This document shows, in pieces, positions 53,718 through 61,691 of a stretch of DNA of 64,000 nt; the stretch's first letter is position 1, and each line of letters starts with the position of its first letter. The stretch is from CBDCMJ01 sp965224325 (GTDB taxonomy: Bacteria > Chloroflexota > Dehalococcoidia > Lucifugimonadales > UBA3495), in NCBI GenBank assembly GCA_965224325.1, contig CBDCYT010000003.1:186001-250000 (forward strand), written 5' to 3'. The notes beneath the pieces were generated by a model. It was not told where the DNA came from and did not search any database. It was given only the letters and a program-made list of their open reading frames with translations. A program made the translations under genes and the position numbers.

Positions 53718-55175
53718 TATTACAACGTCAGTTAGTTTGATAGGATGAGTGTGTAGCTGGAGAGGGAACAGGCAGGTGAGGTGGGGATGTGGATGCGGCA
53801 GCTTTCGAACAGGTGTACGGGGCCTTTGGGGATTTTCACGCTTACTTCGCTCCGCTGTTTGGCCGCAGGGAGACGCGGGAGCACAGCGGTCATTATCTCC
53901 AGGCCCTGCTGGTACAGTCCGGGGAGCGGCGCAACGCTGAGAACCTGTCGGAGACGGTTCCGGGGTCAGCCCGAGGGATGCAGCGGTTTCTCACTGATTC
54001 TCCCTGGGACGATGAGGCGATTATCGGACGGCTGCAGGAGTACCTGGGAACCCGGCTGGAGCATCCGGAAGGTGTGTGGGTGCTGGACGGCAGTGACTTT
54101 CCCAAGCAGGGACGGAAGTCAGCGGGAGTGGCCCGGCAGTACTGCGGGAGGCTGGGGAAGGTGGCCAACTGCCAGGCCGGGATGTTCCTGGCCTATGTTA
54201 GCCCGTTGGGACGGGCCCTGGTGGACAAACGGCTGTATCTGCCGGAGAGTTGGACCTCGGACAAAGACCGGTGTGAGGCGGCGGGTGTGCCGGAGGATAG
54301 GCGGGGCTACCGGTCCAAGACGGAGTTGGCCTTGGAGATGGTGGGGCGGGCACAGGAGCGGGGCCACCTGAAGGCTGGATGGGTCGCGGCGGACGACGCC
54401 TTCGGGATGTCGCCGTCATTCCGCGACGGCCTGGCGGCCTTGGGGATGTGGTGCGTGCTGGACGTTCCGTCCGGCTTTACGGTGTGGCCGCCGGAGCCTG
54501 TCTGGACCAATGTGGAGTATCAGGGATTCGGGCGTCCCCGCAAGCCGAGGCTCCGCAGCGGGCAGCGGCGGACAATGCAGGAGCGCAGCGACGAGTTGCC
54601 GGAGGCGGCCTGGCATGAGCTCACGGTGGCCGAGGGAAGCCAGGGACCACGCAGCTACCTGTTCAGTGCCCAGAGGGTGCGTCCAACCAGCAGGCGTAAG
54701 CCCGGCGAAATCCACTGGGCCATTTACCGCCGGAATCTGGACGGCAGCGAACCCCGCTACTATCTGTCCAATGCTCCGGAGGATACCCCGTTGGAGACCC
54801 TGGCATACGTGGGAGGATCCCGTTGGCGTATAGAAACGGAGTTCGAGACGGAGAAAAGCGACGTGGGGCTGGACGAGTACGAGACACGCACCTGGGCTGG
54901 CTGGCATCACCACGTGGCCCTGTGCCTGCTGGGCGGAGCTTTTCTGCTGAGCCTGCAACAGGCTTGGGGGGAAAAAGATGCCCCGGATCACGAGGCCGCA
55001 GGTCTACCGGGTGGTGGGGGAGATGCTGCCCCGGGAACGGTTCGGACCTGAAGAGTTGCTGCGGTGGCTGGAGGATACGCAGGACAGCAACGAACGGGCC
55101 AGACGCTCCCATGCTAAGCGCCGCGCCGCCATGCGCGCATCACCCCACATCCCTCCCTGAACTGACGTTGTAATA
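53718..55175 (+). mobile_element. IS701-family insertion sequence
   Basis: 1458-bp element with perfect inverted ends TATTACAACGTCAGTT (53718-53733) and AACTGACGTTGTAATA (55160-55175), flanked by CTAG (53714-53717 and 55176-55179), the YTAR-type 4-bp target duplication expected for IS701. It contains one transposase gene. The right duplication was later split by an IS5-family element. Confidence 0.92.
53789..55160 (+). CDS. IS701 transposase, frame change near its 3' end
   Basis: Main frame 53789-55051 (420 codons) has the IS701 DDE core: G-V-W-V-L-D-G-S-D-F-P-K-Q-G (first Asp), A-D-D-A-F-G-M (second) and R-W-R-I-E-T-E-F-E-T-E-K (Glu). After G-E-K near 54974, family-like sequence continues in the +1 frame (M-P-R-I-T-R-P-Q-V-Y-R-V-V to the stop at 55160), across a G6-A5 run. 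So either one extra base sits in the run or a frameshift is used. The catalytic core is intact, and the displaced tail is only about 65 residues. Confidence 0.85.
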
Positions 55176-55179
55176 CTAG

Positions 55180-56051
55180 GGCGAATCGACAATTGGGTCA
55201 AACTCGGCTGAGGAAATAGGGCAGGAGCTTACTAAAGGAGGATAGAGTGTAACCCTGAGAAGTGACGTGCGGTGGAGGGGATTGGCGTGGAACGTTGTGA
55301 GTTGAGCGCTGCTCAGTGGCGTCGGATAGAAGGCTCTTTGCCCGGGCGTCCCGGCTGGGTTGGCGTTACGGCCAAGGACAACCGGAAATTCGTAAACGGC
55401 GTCCTGTGGGTGCTGCGCAGTGGAGCCCATTGGAAAGACCTGCCCCCTGGGTACGGCAACTGGAAAAGCGTCCACAAGCGATTCACCCGTTGGGCCAAGA
55501 CCAGAATCTGGGAGAAAATCTTCCAGGTGTTGCTGGATGACCCGGACAACAGATACGTGATGATTGATTCCACCATAGTCCGGGCCCACCAGCAGGCAGT
55601 CTGCGGGAAAGGGGGGGCCAATGTGAGGCTGTGGGCCGCTCCCGGGGTGGACTGAGCACCAAGATTCATCTGGTGGCCGATGCTCAGGGCCGGCCGGTGC
55701 GCTTCTCTCTCACCGGCGGTCAGAAGGCGGACGTTTCTCAAGCCATACCCCTGCTGACCGGCCTCGAGGCCGGAGCGGTCATCGCTGACAAGGGGTATGA
55801 GAGCAACCGCGTGCTGGCCTTTATCAGGAACCAGGGCGCCGAAGCGGTCATACCGCCCAAGTCCAACCGCCGAGACCCTTGGGAATATAACCGGGAACTG
55901 TATAAGCAAAGGAACCTGATTGAACGAGCCTTCAACAAATTGAAACAGTGGAGGCGAATCGCAACCAGATACGACCGCAGAAGTCTCTACCTCCTGTCGG
56001 CCCTGTATCTGGTCTCCTCAGTCATCTGGGGCTAGCAATTGTCGATTCGCC
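55180..56051 (+). mobile_element. IS5-family insertion sequence nested in the IS701 target site
   Basis: 872-bp element with perfect inverted ends GGCGAATCGACAATTG and CAATTGTCGATTCGCC, flanked by CTAG (55176-55179 and 56052-56055). It went into the right-hand CTAG duplication of the IS701 copy, so it is younger. Two overlapping frames encode its transposase. Confidence 0.92.
55272..56035 (+). CDS. IS5-family (IS427-like) transposase in two frames
   Basis: ORF A (55272-55655, 127 codons) carries the N-terminal domain (L-S-A-A-Q-W-R-R-I, N-G-V-L-W-V-L-R-S-G-A-H-W-K-D-L-P) and the first catalytic Asp in V-M-I-D-S-T-I-V. ORF B (55631-56035, 134 codons) starts before ORF A ends and has G-R-S-R-G-G-L-S-T-K-I-H, I-A-D-K-G-Y-E (second Asp) and the Y-K-Q-R-N-L-I-E-R-A-F-N Glu motif. 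The frames meet near GGGAAAGGGGGGG (55606-55618), a plausible slippery site, as in other IS427-group elements that make a fusion protein. Confidence 0.9.
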
Positions 56052-56298
56052 CTAGTACTCAGCAGTGTTATGCCCGGAACCGGGCCGTGCAGAGGGGAGT
56101 AACTGGAGAGGACACTGGTCAGGTACGATCGTGGCGGGCGGTGTCGTCCAGGACGAGGCCGAATTTGTAAATGATCACGAACTATAGACCGGTAAATTGA
56201 GAAATCGCCAAGGTCTTTAGGCCACTTCGCCAGGGTCTTCAGTCCACCCTGGGCACCAAATAGAAGACCATCTCCGCACTTCAAAGTGAGGAGGGGAG

Positions 56299-56502
56299 AT
56301 GGCCTATAAGGAGGTGTCCCGAGTGGACATAGTAGAGGTGATCCGGCGCTGGCAAAAGGGAAACAGTCAGCGACACATAGCGTCGGGGACCGGACTATCG
56401 AGAGATACTGTCCGGAAATACTTGGCAGAGGCGGAAGAGGTTGGGGTAAGCCGGGAGGGGCCGGACCCCAGTGAGGAACAACTGAGCCGGCTGGTAGCCC
56501 TG
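56299..56502 (+). pseudogene. IS21-type IstA fragment
   Basis: About 68 codons from ATG at 56299: I-R-R-W-Q-K-G-N-S-Q-R-H-I-A, then GLSRDTVRKYLAEAE, the helix-turn-helix N-terminus of IS21-family IstA. It ends abruptly at the 70-bp palindrome; no DDE domain or IstB follows. Confidence 0.8.
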
Positions 56503-56572
56503 GGTTCCGTTTGCTTTTAGAGTATGGTGTGCCTACGGGCAGAAGGGCCATACACCGAAAGCAAACGGAACC
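56503..56572. repeat. 70-bp palindromic element, copy 2
   Basis: Ends GGTTCCGTTTGCTTT and AAAGCAAACGGAACC are perfect 15-bp inverted repeats; inner GTATGG/CCATAC pairs extend the stem. Same length and ends as the copy at 19783-19852. It sits exactly at the break in the IstA fragment and 18 bp before the znuA stop codon. Confidence 0.88.
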
Positions 56573-56589
56573 AACTCGGCTAACATAAA

Positions 56590-57684
56590 CTATCTCAGGG
56601 CCTCGACTATGGTCTTGGTATTGTGCCGCATCAGGTCGAGGTAAGTTCCGGCCTCGCCGCCCGACTCCCCTAGGGAACCGGTGTAAAGTCCGCCGATGAC
56701 GGTCGCGCCGGTTTCCTCGGCTACACGCCGGGCCAACCGGTCGCTGTGGCTCCTCTCGGAGAACACGGCCGGCACACCCTCGCGTTCGATGGTCTCGATT
56801 AGACGGGACAAGTCTTGCGCCCCGGGTTCGACCTCAGTGGTGGTGGAGAAGACTGCTCCCGCCACCCGGAAACCGTACCGGACGGCGAAATACTGCAGAC
56901 TGTCGTGGGACGTCACTAGCACCCGGCGCTCTTGCGGCAGTCCGGCCACCTCGTCCTCGATCCACCCATGTAGGCCGTCCAACTCCCGGTTGTAGGCGGC
57001 GGCGTTGTTCCGATAGTGCTCCCCGGCGGCGGGGTCCAGTGCCGAGAGACGGGCCGCGACGTCGTTCACCGCCTTTTTCGCCCTCAGAGGGTCGAACCAG
57101 AAGTGCGGGTCCTGGTCGCCGTTGTGCTCCTCGGCGTCCCCGCCATCCTCATCGCCGTTGTGCTCCTCGCCGTCTTCTTCTTCCCCGTGGCCGTTTGCGT
57201 CGGACTCACCGCTCTCCAGGGGGTCAACCACATCCCCCAGCGCCGCCACCCACCGGGGATCTCGAGCGGTGTTCTCGATCAATTTGTCCAGCCAGCCCGC
57301 CTCCAGGGAAAGGCCGATGCTGACTACGAGGTCGGCGTCGGCGATGCGGCTGATGTCCCGCGCTCCGGGCTGGAAGGTGTGAGGATCGGAGTCCACGGGC
57401 ACCAGAGAGAAGACCTCCGTGCGGTCTCCGCCCACCCGGCGGACCCAGTCCGCCACGATGTTGGTCGTCGTCACCACCTTTATCTTCGCCGCCGGCCCGG
57501 CAGCGGGGGCCGCGGCGGACGTGGCAGGCGGCGCGGTTGGCACGGCGGTAGCTCCCACCCCCGTGGTCGTTGGGGTTGGGCCGGCCTCCGGACGTGGGAC
57601 GGCGGCGGAGCCGCAGGCCATGACGCTCAGAAGGATGGCGCAGAGGGCCAGTATGGGGAACGGAGCGGGCAACCGGCGCTTCAT
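56590..57684 (-). CDS. znuA: Zinc ABC transporter substrate-binding lipoprotein
   Basis: 364-residue cluster A-I metal-binding protein. Lipoprotein signal with lipobox S-V-M-A-C (Cys near 24), Thr/Ala-rich linker, then KVVTTTNIVADWVRRVGGD. Metal ligands: His in S-D-P-H-T-F-Q-P (about 103), the charged His/Asp/Glu-rich loop at about 160-195 (several H-N-G-D units) typical of Zn-specific members, His in D-P-H-F-W-F-D, H in T-S-H-D-S (about 259) and acid near 335. No znuB or znuC is in the window. The Fur-family gene lies upstream on the same strand, separated by a MITE and two predicted operators. Confidence 0.92.
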   Translation of the reverse strand: MKRRLPAPFPILALCAILLSVMACGSAAVPRPEAGPTPTTTGVGATAVPTAPPATSAAAPAAGPAAKIKVVTTTNIVADWVRRVGGDRTEVFSLVPVDSDPHTFQPGARDISRIADADLVVSIGLSLEAGWLDKLIENTARDPRWVAALGDVVDPLESGESDANGHGEEEDGEEHNGDEDGGDAEEHNGDQDPHFWFDPLRAKKAVNDVAARLSALDPAAGEHYRNNAAAYNRELDGLHGWIEDEVAGLPQERRVLVTSHDSLQYFAVRYGFRVAGAVFSTTTEVEPGAQDLSRLIETIEREGVPAVFSERSHSDRLARRVAEETGATVIGGLYTGSLGESGGEAGTYLDLMRHNTKTIVEALR

Positions 57685-57715
57685 ATGTTCTCCTCCGGAC
57701 TTGGCTGGGTCCTAA

Positions 57716-57860
57716 TATTACAACGACAGTTGGTATGAAAGGGCTCTTGGGAATCCCTTCCCGGCTATAAGCCAGCTTGCACGACAGCTTCGCGCCCGAT
57801 CGTTCCCCAATTCAATTTCCGCTCCCAAGCCACCCTATTTGGTCAAGCGTCGTTGTAATA
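57716..57860. mobile_element. IS701-derived MITE in the znuA leader
   Basis: 145 bp, ends TATTACAACGAC and GTCGTTGTAATA, flanked by CTAA (57712-57715 and 57861-57864), a YTAR target duplication. Its ends match the IS701 element at 53718 except at one base (TATTACAACG-A-C versus TATTACAACG-T-C), so that type of transposase could move it. It has no gene. Confidence 0.9.
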
Positions 57861-57891
57861 CTAATACCTTGTCTCAATAGATGGGAGGACC

Positions 57892-57904
57892 GATACTGTG
57901 TATC
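57892..57904. promoter_or_regulatory. Predicted Zur/Fur box 1
   Basis: Palindrome GATACTGTGTATC. One of three GATAC-N3-GTATC-like sites around the Fur-family gene, 31 bp beyond the MITE as seen from znuA. Confidence 0.6.
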
Positions 57905-57921
57905 AAGTTGGGCTTGCATTA

Positions 57922-57934
57922 GATACTCAGTATC
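57922..57934. promoter_or_regulatory. Predicted Zur/Fur box 2
   Basis: Perfect palindrome GATACTCAGTATC, 30 bp (about three helical turns) from box 1, so two dimers could bind on one face. Close to the 3' end of the Fur-family gene. Confidence 0.65.
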
Positions 57935-57964
57935 ATTCATGGCCAAAAAAAGAGAGGGTTGCCC

Positions 57965-58408
57965 TTAGCCGGAAACTCTTTGGGCGGCTGCGCAGCTGTG
58001 GCAGTGGCCGTAGACCTCCAGCCAATGGCCGCTGAGCTGGAACTGATGCTGGTCCGAGACCTCCCGCAGCAGGTCTTCGATGTCGCAACCCAACAGGTCC
58101 TGGGAAGACCCGCACTCCACGCAGAGCAGGTGGTGATGGTGTCCCCGGTGGCTCAACTGATAGTGAAGGTTGCCGTCCTCCAGCAGGACCCGGCAAATGA
58201 CCCCGGCCTCGACCAGGAGCTTGAGGGAACGGTAGATGGTGGCGCGCCCCACCCCCGGCAGTCTCCGTCGCAGCGCTTCGGCGGTAAAGTGTCCCTGCTC
58301 AGAGGCTATGGCCTTAGCCACCGCTTGGCGTGGCGACGTGGAGCGATGCCCTTCCCTCTCCAGGGTGCTGAGCAACTCCTCGGCCAGCGGCAGCGTTTTT
58401 CGGCGCAT
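57965..58408 (-). CDS. Fur-family metalloregulator, probably Zur
   Basis: 147 residues. Winged helix at about 20-85 (RSTSPRQAVAKAIASEQGHF, G-V-G-R-A-T-I-Y-R-S-L-K-L-L), dimerisation half with the His cluster G-H-H-H-H-L-L-C and two CxxC pairs, C-V-E-C (about 95) and C-H-S-C (about 138), which form the structural Zn site. Adjacency to znuA favours zinc over iron or manganese sensing. It probably represses znuA and, from the site at 58416, itself. Confidence 0.88.
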   Translation of the reverse strand: MRRKTLPLAEELLSTLEREGHRSTSPRQAVAKAIASEQGHFTAEALRRRLPGVGRATIYRSLKLLVEAGVICRVLLEDGNLHYQLSHRGHHHHLLCVECGSSQDLLGCDIEDLLREVSDQHQFQLSGHWLEVYGHCHSCAAAQRVSG

Positions 58409-58415
58409 CTTAATT

Positions 58416-58428
58416 GATACCTAATATC
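58416..58428. promoter_or_regulatory. Predicted Zur/Fur box 3 (autoregulatory)
   Basis: GATACCTAATATC, matching the GATAC-N3-GTATC palindrome at all but one position, 8-20 bp before the Fur-family start codon and next to TTTACTTTACT-rich DNA. Confidence 0.5.
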
Positions 58429-58764
58429 TTTACTTTACTGAAGCTACCATCGAAATGGCGCGGGGTCAAGGGGGGTGTGCGTCACGATTTGGCGGAGTTG
58501 ACAATCCGCGCCGTAGCCGCAGCGGACGCACCTACCCCGGGACAGAAGGGTTCACTCGTAGGGGGGGAAAAATTTTCGCCCCCACCGCTAGGCGGCACCG
58601 TCGCGCGAAAAACTGACGCACACCCGGTCGAGAGGTCAAGGGGCAGGACTTGACGCCAGGGTCTTTCGATTGCCCTATTCCGGCGCCCTGAGGGCAGCCG
58701 AAGGACGTTAGATGCTTCGGCAGGCTCAGCGTGACGTGGCGGAGAAGCGCTTCGAGCGCCACGA
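58429..58764. other. Gene-poor region
   Basis: No gene supported. A CTTCGGCAGGCTCAGCGTGAC-like segment near 58710-58735 has the look of a dispersed bacterial repeat, but only one copy is in the window. Confidence 0.35.
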
Positions 58765-59142
58765 TCATCCGGTGGCCCTGGCGGTGGCCCTGGGCCATAC
58801 CGGGGGTTTGGGAGGGAGAGTGACGCCCGGGTGATACTCGGCCCAGGGGAGGAGGGCGCGCAGGAGGAGCTCCGGGGTGGGCTCCTGGCTGGGCTCTTGG
58901 CGGAGCCCGGCGCAGCGTTCAAGGTAACGGACGACGCCGGTGAAGGTGGAGAGACGGAAACCCGCCGCGGCGACCCGGCGGACGAAGGCCTGGGGGGGAG
59001 GGTGTGGGCCGTTTATCCGCCTGGGCGACAGCCCATTGGGTGCAGAGGTCGTCGGCCTGGCGTTGGAGCATGACCTGGGCGTAGGGCAGGGCCATTCTCC
59101 GGCGAAGGGAACGGACGCGGGCGCGCAATGAGGCGATGTTCA
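58765..59142 (-). pseudogene. Hypothetical gene with a frame break at a G7 tract
   Basis: From ATG at 59142 (GGAG nine bases upstream) the frame reads M-N-I-A-S-L-R-A-R-V-R, then M-L-Q-R-Q-A-D-D-L-C-T-Q-W; at the G7 run 58992-58998 protein-like sequence shifts frame to Q-A-F-V-R-R-V-A-A-A-G-F-R-L-S and continues through V-V-R-Y-L-E-R-C to a stop at 58765. Removing one base joins them into about 125 residues. Unrecognised family. Confidence 0.5.
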
Positions 59143-59505
59143 TATAGATTGCTCCGTTGGATTGATTTGGGTGGTTGGAGAGCCGCGCCACGAGCGGGGA
59201 TGGGCACCCCGCAGAGAACTGAGGGTAACCGTTCAGACTTAGCCCGAATCCACCGATGGACGGCGTGAGAACAGCGGAAGGGGGGTGAGGGAGCTACCGG
59301 GGAGATGGCCTGGGCTCCAATGGGGTAGATGGGAGGTCGGCGAAGGGTTTTCAGTCGTCGCACAGGGCCCCTATGGCCGTCTGCGGACGTTGGGCAGGGC
59401 AAGATTGCGGGGAGAGGACGCAGCAAGAGACACTCGCACCGGGTGGCGCGAGTTGGCGGGGACGTTGGGTTGGCCGGTTGATGGGTCAGTGGCGGACGGG
59501 CGGCG
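59143..59505. other. Intergenic DNA left of the IS1380 transposase
   Basis: About 360 bp, no gene recognised. The left end of the IS1380 element should lie here, but I could not find an inverted repeat matching the right side. Confidence 0.35.
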
Positions 59506-60831
59506 TCAGGCCGGGAGTGGAATCGCTTGCAGCCGGGCGAGGGCGCGGCTGAACTGCTCCTCCCAAGGCCAGCGCCGGGGAAGATGCAGGGTCAACCGGC
59601 GTGCCGAGCGGGTGAGCCGTCCGGCCAGGGCGAAGAACCGCCGCCGGAGGGTCTTGGTGGTCACTATCTGCTCACCCAGGCCGCGCCGCGCCGTCCAGCG
59701 GGCGAGGTTATGCGCCATCACCTGTACCGCCAGCCAGGCGGCGTTGGCGGCGAAGCGCCCCGAGGGGAGATGGTTCAGCCCGACGCCGTACTTGAGGTCG
59801 CGTATCGCATTCTCGATCTCGGCGTGGCGGCGATGATCAGCCTCCAGTTCCAGGGTCTCTCCGTCCCGGTCGGTGATGAAGCCGTGATAGCTGTAGGTGG
59901 CGAAGAGAGCCAGTTGAGAACCGGGCGTGGGCTTCACCCGCCGGACGATGAGCCGTACCGGCACGGCATCCGGCTCACTCTGGAAGGGGGCGTAGGTGGT
60001 TTCGGCCACATCGGCGGCGCCGTCCATCCAGTAGGGAATCGGCGTCCAGGCATCTTCGGGTATCGCCCCGATGAGGTTGCGCAGGCGGGCGCGCTGGCGG
60101 ATGGTGATGGAGAAGCGCACGTCCAGCTTGCGGCAGGCGGCGGCCACGCTATGGGTGTAGAAGCCGCTGTCGGCCCGGACCGTGAGTTGTCCCCTGGCCC
60201 CGCCGCAGCGCACCCGCCCCACCGTCTCACGCAGGAAGTGGGCGGCGCCGCGGGCGGTGTTGGCGCGGCCCTCCCTGAGGCGGGCCATCAGCACGTCGCC
60301 GGTGCCGGCGGCGACGGCCAGCAGCGGGTGATAGCCCCGGGCGCCGGTGTAGCCGTGATGACGCGCCCCCTCCTTGGCCAGCCCATAGGTCTCGCAGATG
60401 GTGGAGTCCAGGTCGATGGTCAACGGCCCGGGGCCGGGTCCCGCACCAGCCGCCCAGGCCCGGGACAGCAACTCGCGGCTCACCCGGTCCAGTTGGCGGA
60501 CATGGCCCCACCTGAAGCTGCGCAGGAAGGTGCCCAAGGTGGAGGGTGCCTTGACTGTGCCGCCCAGGGCGCGGGCGGTCCCACCGGTGCGCAACACGTC
60601 GGCGTCGTCAATGCAGTCGCCACCAGCCAGCGCAGACGCAACCAGGGTCATCATCTTGTCGCCGGTGTTCGCCCGGCCCGGCGCATCGCCCAGGTCGAGG
60701 TGCTTCTGGACCAGTTGGGGCAGGCCCAGGCGCCGGGCGAGGATGGCCGGAAGGATCAGCCCGGCATTGGCCACCAGGCGGTGGTCGTCGAAGGTGATTT
60801 GGATGCGGTCGGGATGGTTAGGTGGTAGCAT
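59506..60831 (-). CDS. IS1380-family transposase
   Basis: 441 residues. N-terminal I-T-F-D-D-H-R-L-V-A-N-A-G-L-I-L-P, then the DDE core: L-T-I-D-L-D-S-T-I-C (first Asp), V-R-A-D-S-G-F-Y (second) and H-A-E-I-E-N-A-I-R-D-L-K-Y-G (Glu), with the Y-S-Y-H-G-F-I-T-D-R-D segment of IS1380. Intact, so possibly active. The ATG is preceded by a large inverted repeat. High GC relative to the left half of the window suggests recent arrival with the following genes. Confidence 0.92.
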   Translation of the reverse strand: MLPPNHPDRIQITFDDHRLVANAGLILPAILARRLGLPQLVQKHLDLGDAPGRANTGDKMMTLVASALAGGDCIDDADVLRTGGTARALGGTVKAPSTLGTFLRSFRWGHVRQLDRVSRELLSRAWAAGAGPGPGPLTIDLDSTICETYGLAKEGARHHGYTGARGYHPLLAVAAGTGDVLMARLREGRANTARGAAHFLRETVGRVRCGGARGQLTVRADSGFYTHSVAAACRKLDVRFSITIRQRARLRNLIGAIPEDAWTPIPYWMDGAADVAETTYAPFQSEPDAVPVRLIVRRVKPTPGSQLALFATYSYHGFITDRDGETLELEADHRRHAEIENAIRDLKYGVGLNHLPSGRFAANAAWLAVQVMAHNLARWTARRGLGEQIVTTKTLRRRFFALAGRLTRSARRLTLHLPRRWPWEEQFSRALARLQAIPLPA

Positions 60832-60838
60832 CTATTAG

Positions 60839-60900
60839 GTGCTCCTTTTCTGGGGTCGGTTTGGTGTTACAAACCATTATCCCAGAAGCACGGGAGCACC
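60839..60900. promoter_or_regulatory. Nested inverted repeat upstream of the IS1380 transposase
   Basis: GGTGCTCC / GGAGCACC outer arms (60839-60846 and 60893-60900) and TTCTGGG / CCCAGAA inner arms. Position in front of the transposase suggests promoter control or part of the IS end. Confidence 0.6.
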
Positions 60901-60906
60901 TTCTTA

Positions 60907-61128
60907 CCGCTTCAGGACGCTGACCCGACGCCCTCCTTCGGTGGATTCGGGCTTAGCGAAGTCCAGACCCGCACCGGGCTGTCGCGGACCACCATCTACC
61001 GCAAGATGCGAGATGGGTCCTTCCCCGAGCCGCTGAAAATCGGAGTCCGGGCCGTCCGCTGGCCGGAGTCGGAGATCGCGGCCTGGCTGGCAGCCCGCCC
61101 CAGGGCTTCCGGTGACCGGCCGCGCTGA
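60907..61128 (+). CDS. AlpA-like excisionase/regulator, 5' end uncertain
   Basis: Frame reads G-F-G-L-S-E-V-Q-T-R-T-G-L-S-R-T-T-I-Y-R-K, then M-R-D-G-S-F-P-E-P-L-K-I-G-V-R and V-R-W-P-E-S-E-I-A-A-W-L: the full AlpA/MerR-like winged helix of phage and plasmid regulators, ending at 61128. There is no ATG, GTG or TTG at a sensible place; the frame reaches back into the IS1380 inverted repeat, so the insertion probably replaced the original start. May be silent or use a rare start. Confidence 0.7.
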   Translation, partial: PLQDADPTPSFGGFGLSEVQTRTGLSRTTIYRKMRDGSFPEPLKIGVRAVRWPESEIAAWLAARPRASGDRPR

Positions 61129-61502
61129 AGGGGCGTTCAGCACGATGACGCAAGGCCAGCCGGGGCCTGGTCTTCGCCACCCCGGGCAGACCCGACACTT
61201 GACCAAGCTCTACGGTGTAGAAGGCGGAGTCAAGTGCTCGTTGAAAAGGCCGGTTGCGGATAAGGAAAACGGTGACATGGGGTGCGGATTCTCGCCGGCA
61301 TGGGGAATCTCCGGCAGGCTAAGAGGCCGGGGCCAAGGCGGCAGGCCATCGGCAACCTTAAACTCTCGCCGGCGGCGGGAAACGGGCGTAGGCGCCGGGA
61401 CCATGAGGTCCGGATGTGCCCACACTGTGAACCGGCCGGCGCACCGCCGCCCGTCGTGGGCGACGGGCAGCCCGCAGCTCAAGCTACGGATCGGGGGGAT
61501 TC
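61129..61502. other. Gene-poor region within the accessory element
   Basis: A frame ending R-M-C-P-H-C-E-P-A-G and stopping at 61509 may be a short Cys-pair peptide, but its start is not clear. Nothing else seen. Confidence 0.3.
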
Positions 61503-61691
61503 ATGGTGATGAGCGCCGATGAAATGCTTGGTCCGTACCCGCGCCGGGGTCCCGGAGGACGGCCCGCCGGAGAGAGTTGCCCGGTCTGCGGCGGCCACCT
61601 GGCGCCGGACCATGACGAGGCCAGGAGCGTGTATGAACGCGCCTGCGTCAACTGCGCCTGCCGCTACGTCGGCCTGGAGGACGCGCCATGA
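61503..61691 (+). CDS. Small zinc-ribbon protein
   Basis: 62 residues with C-P-V-C-G-G-H (about 26) and C-V-N-C-A-C (about 49), a single zinc-ribbon. Overlaps the next gene by four bases (ATGA), so translation is coupled. Typical cargo of phage-like elements; function unknown. Confidence 0.6.
   Translation: MVMSADEMLGPYPRRGPGGRPAGESCPVCGGHLAPDHDEARSVYERACVNCACRYVGLEDAP

Noticed and set aside
59527..60828. 433-codon plus-strand frame
   Set aside because: Exactly antisense to the IS1380 transposase; its openness follows from high GC at third positions.
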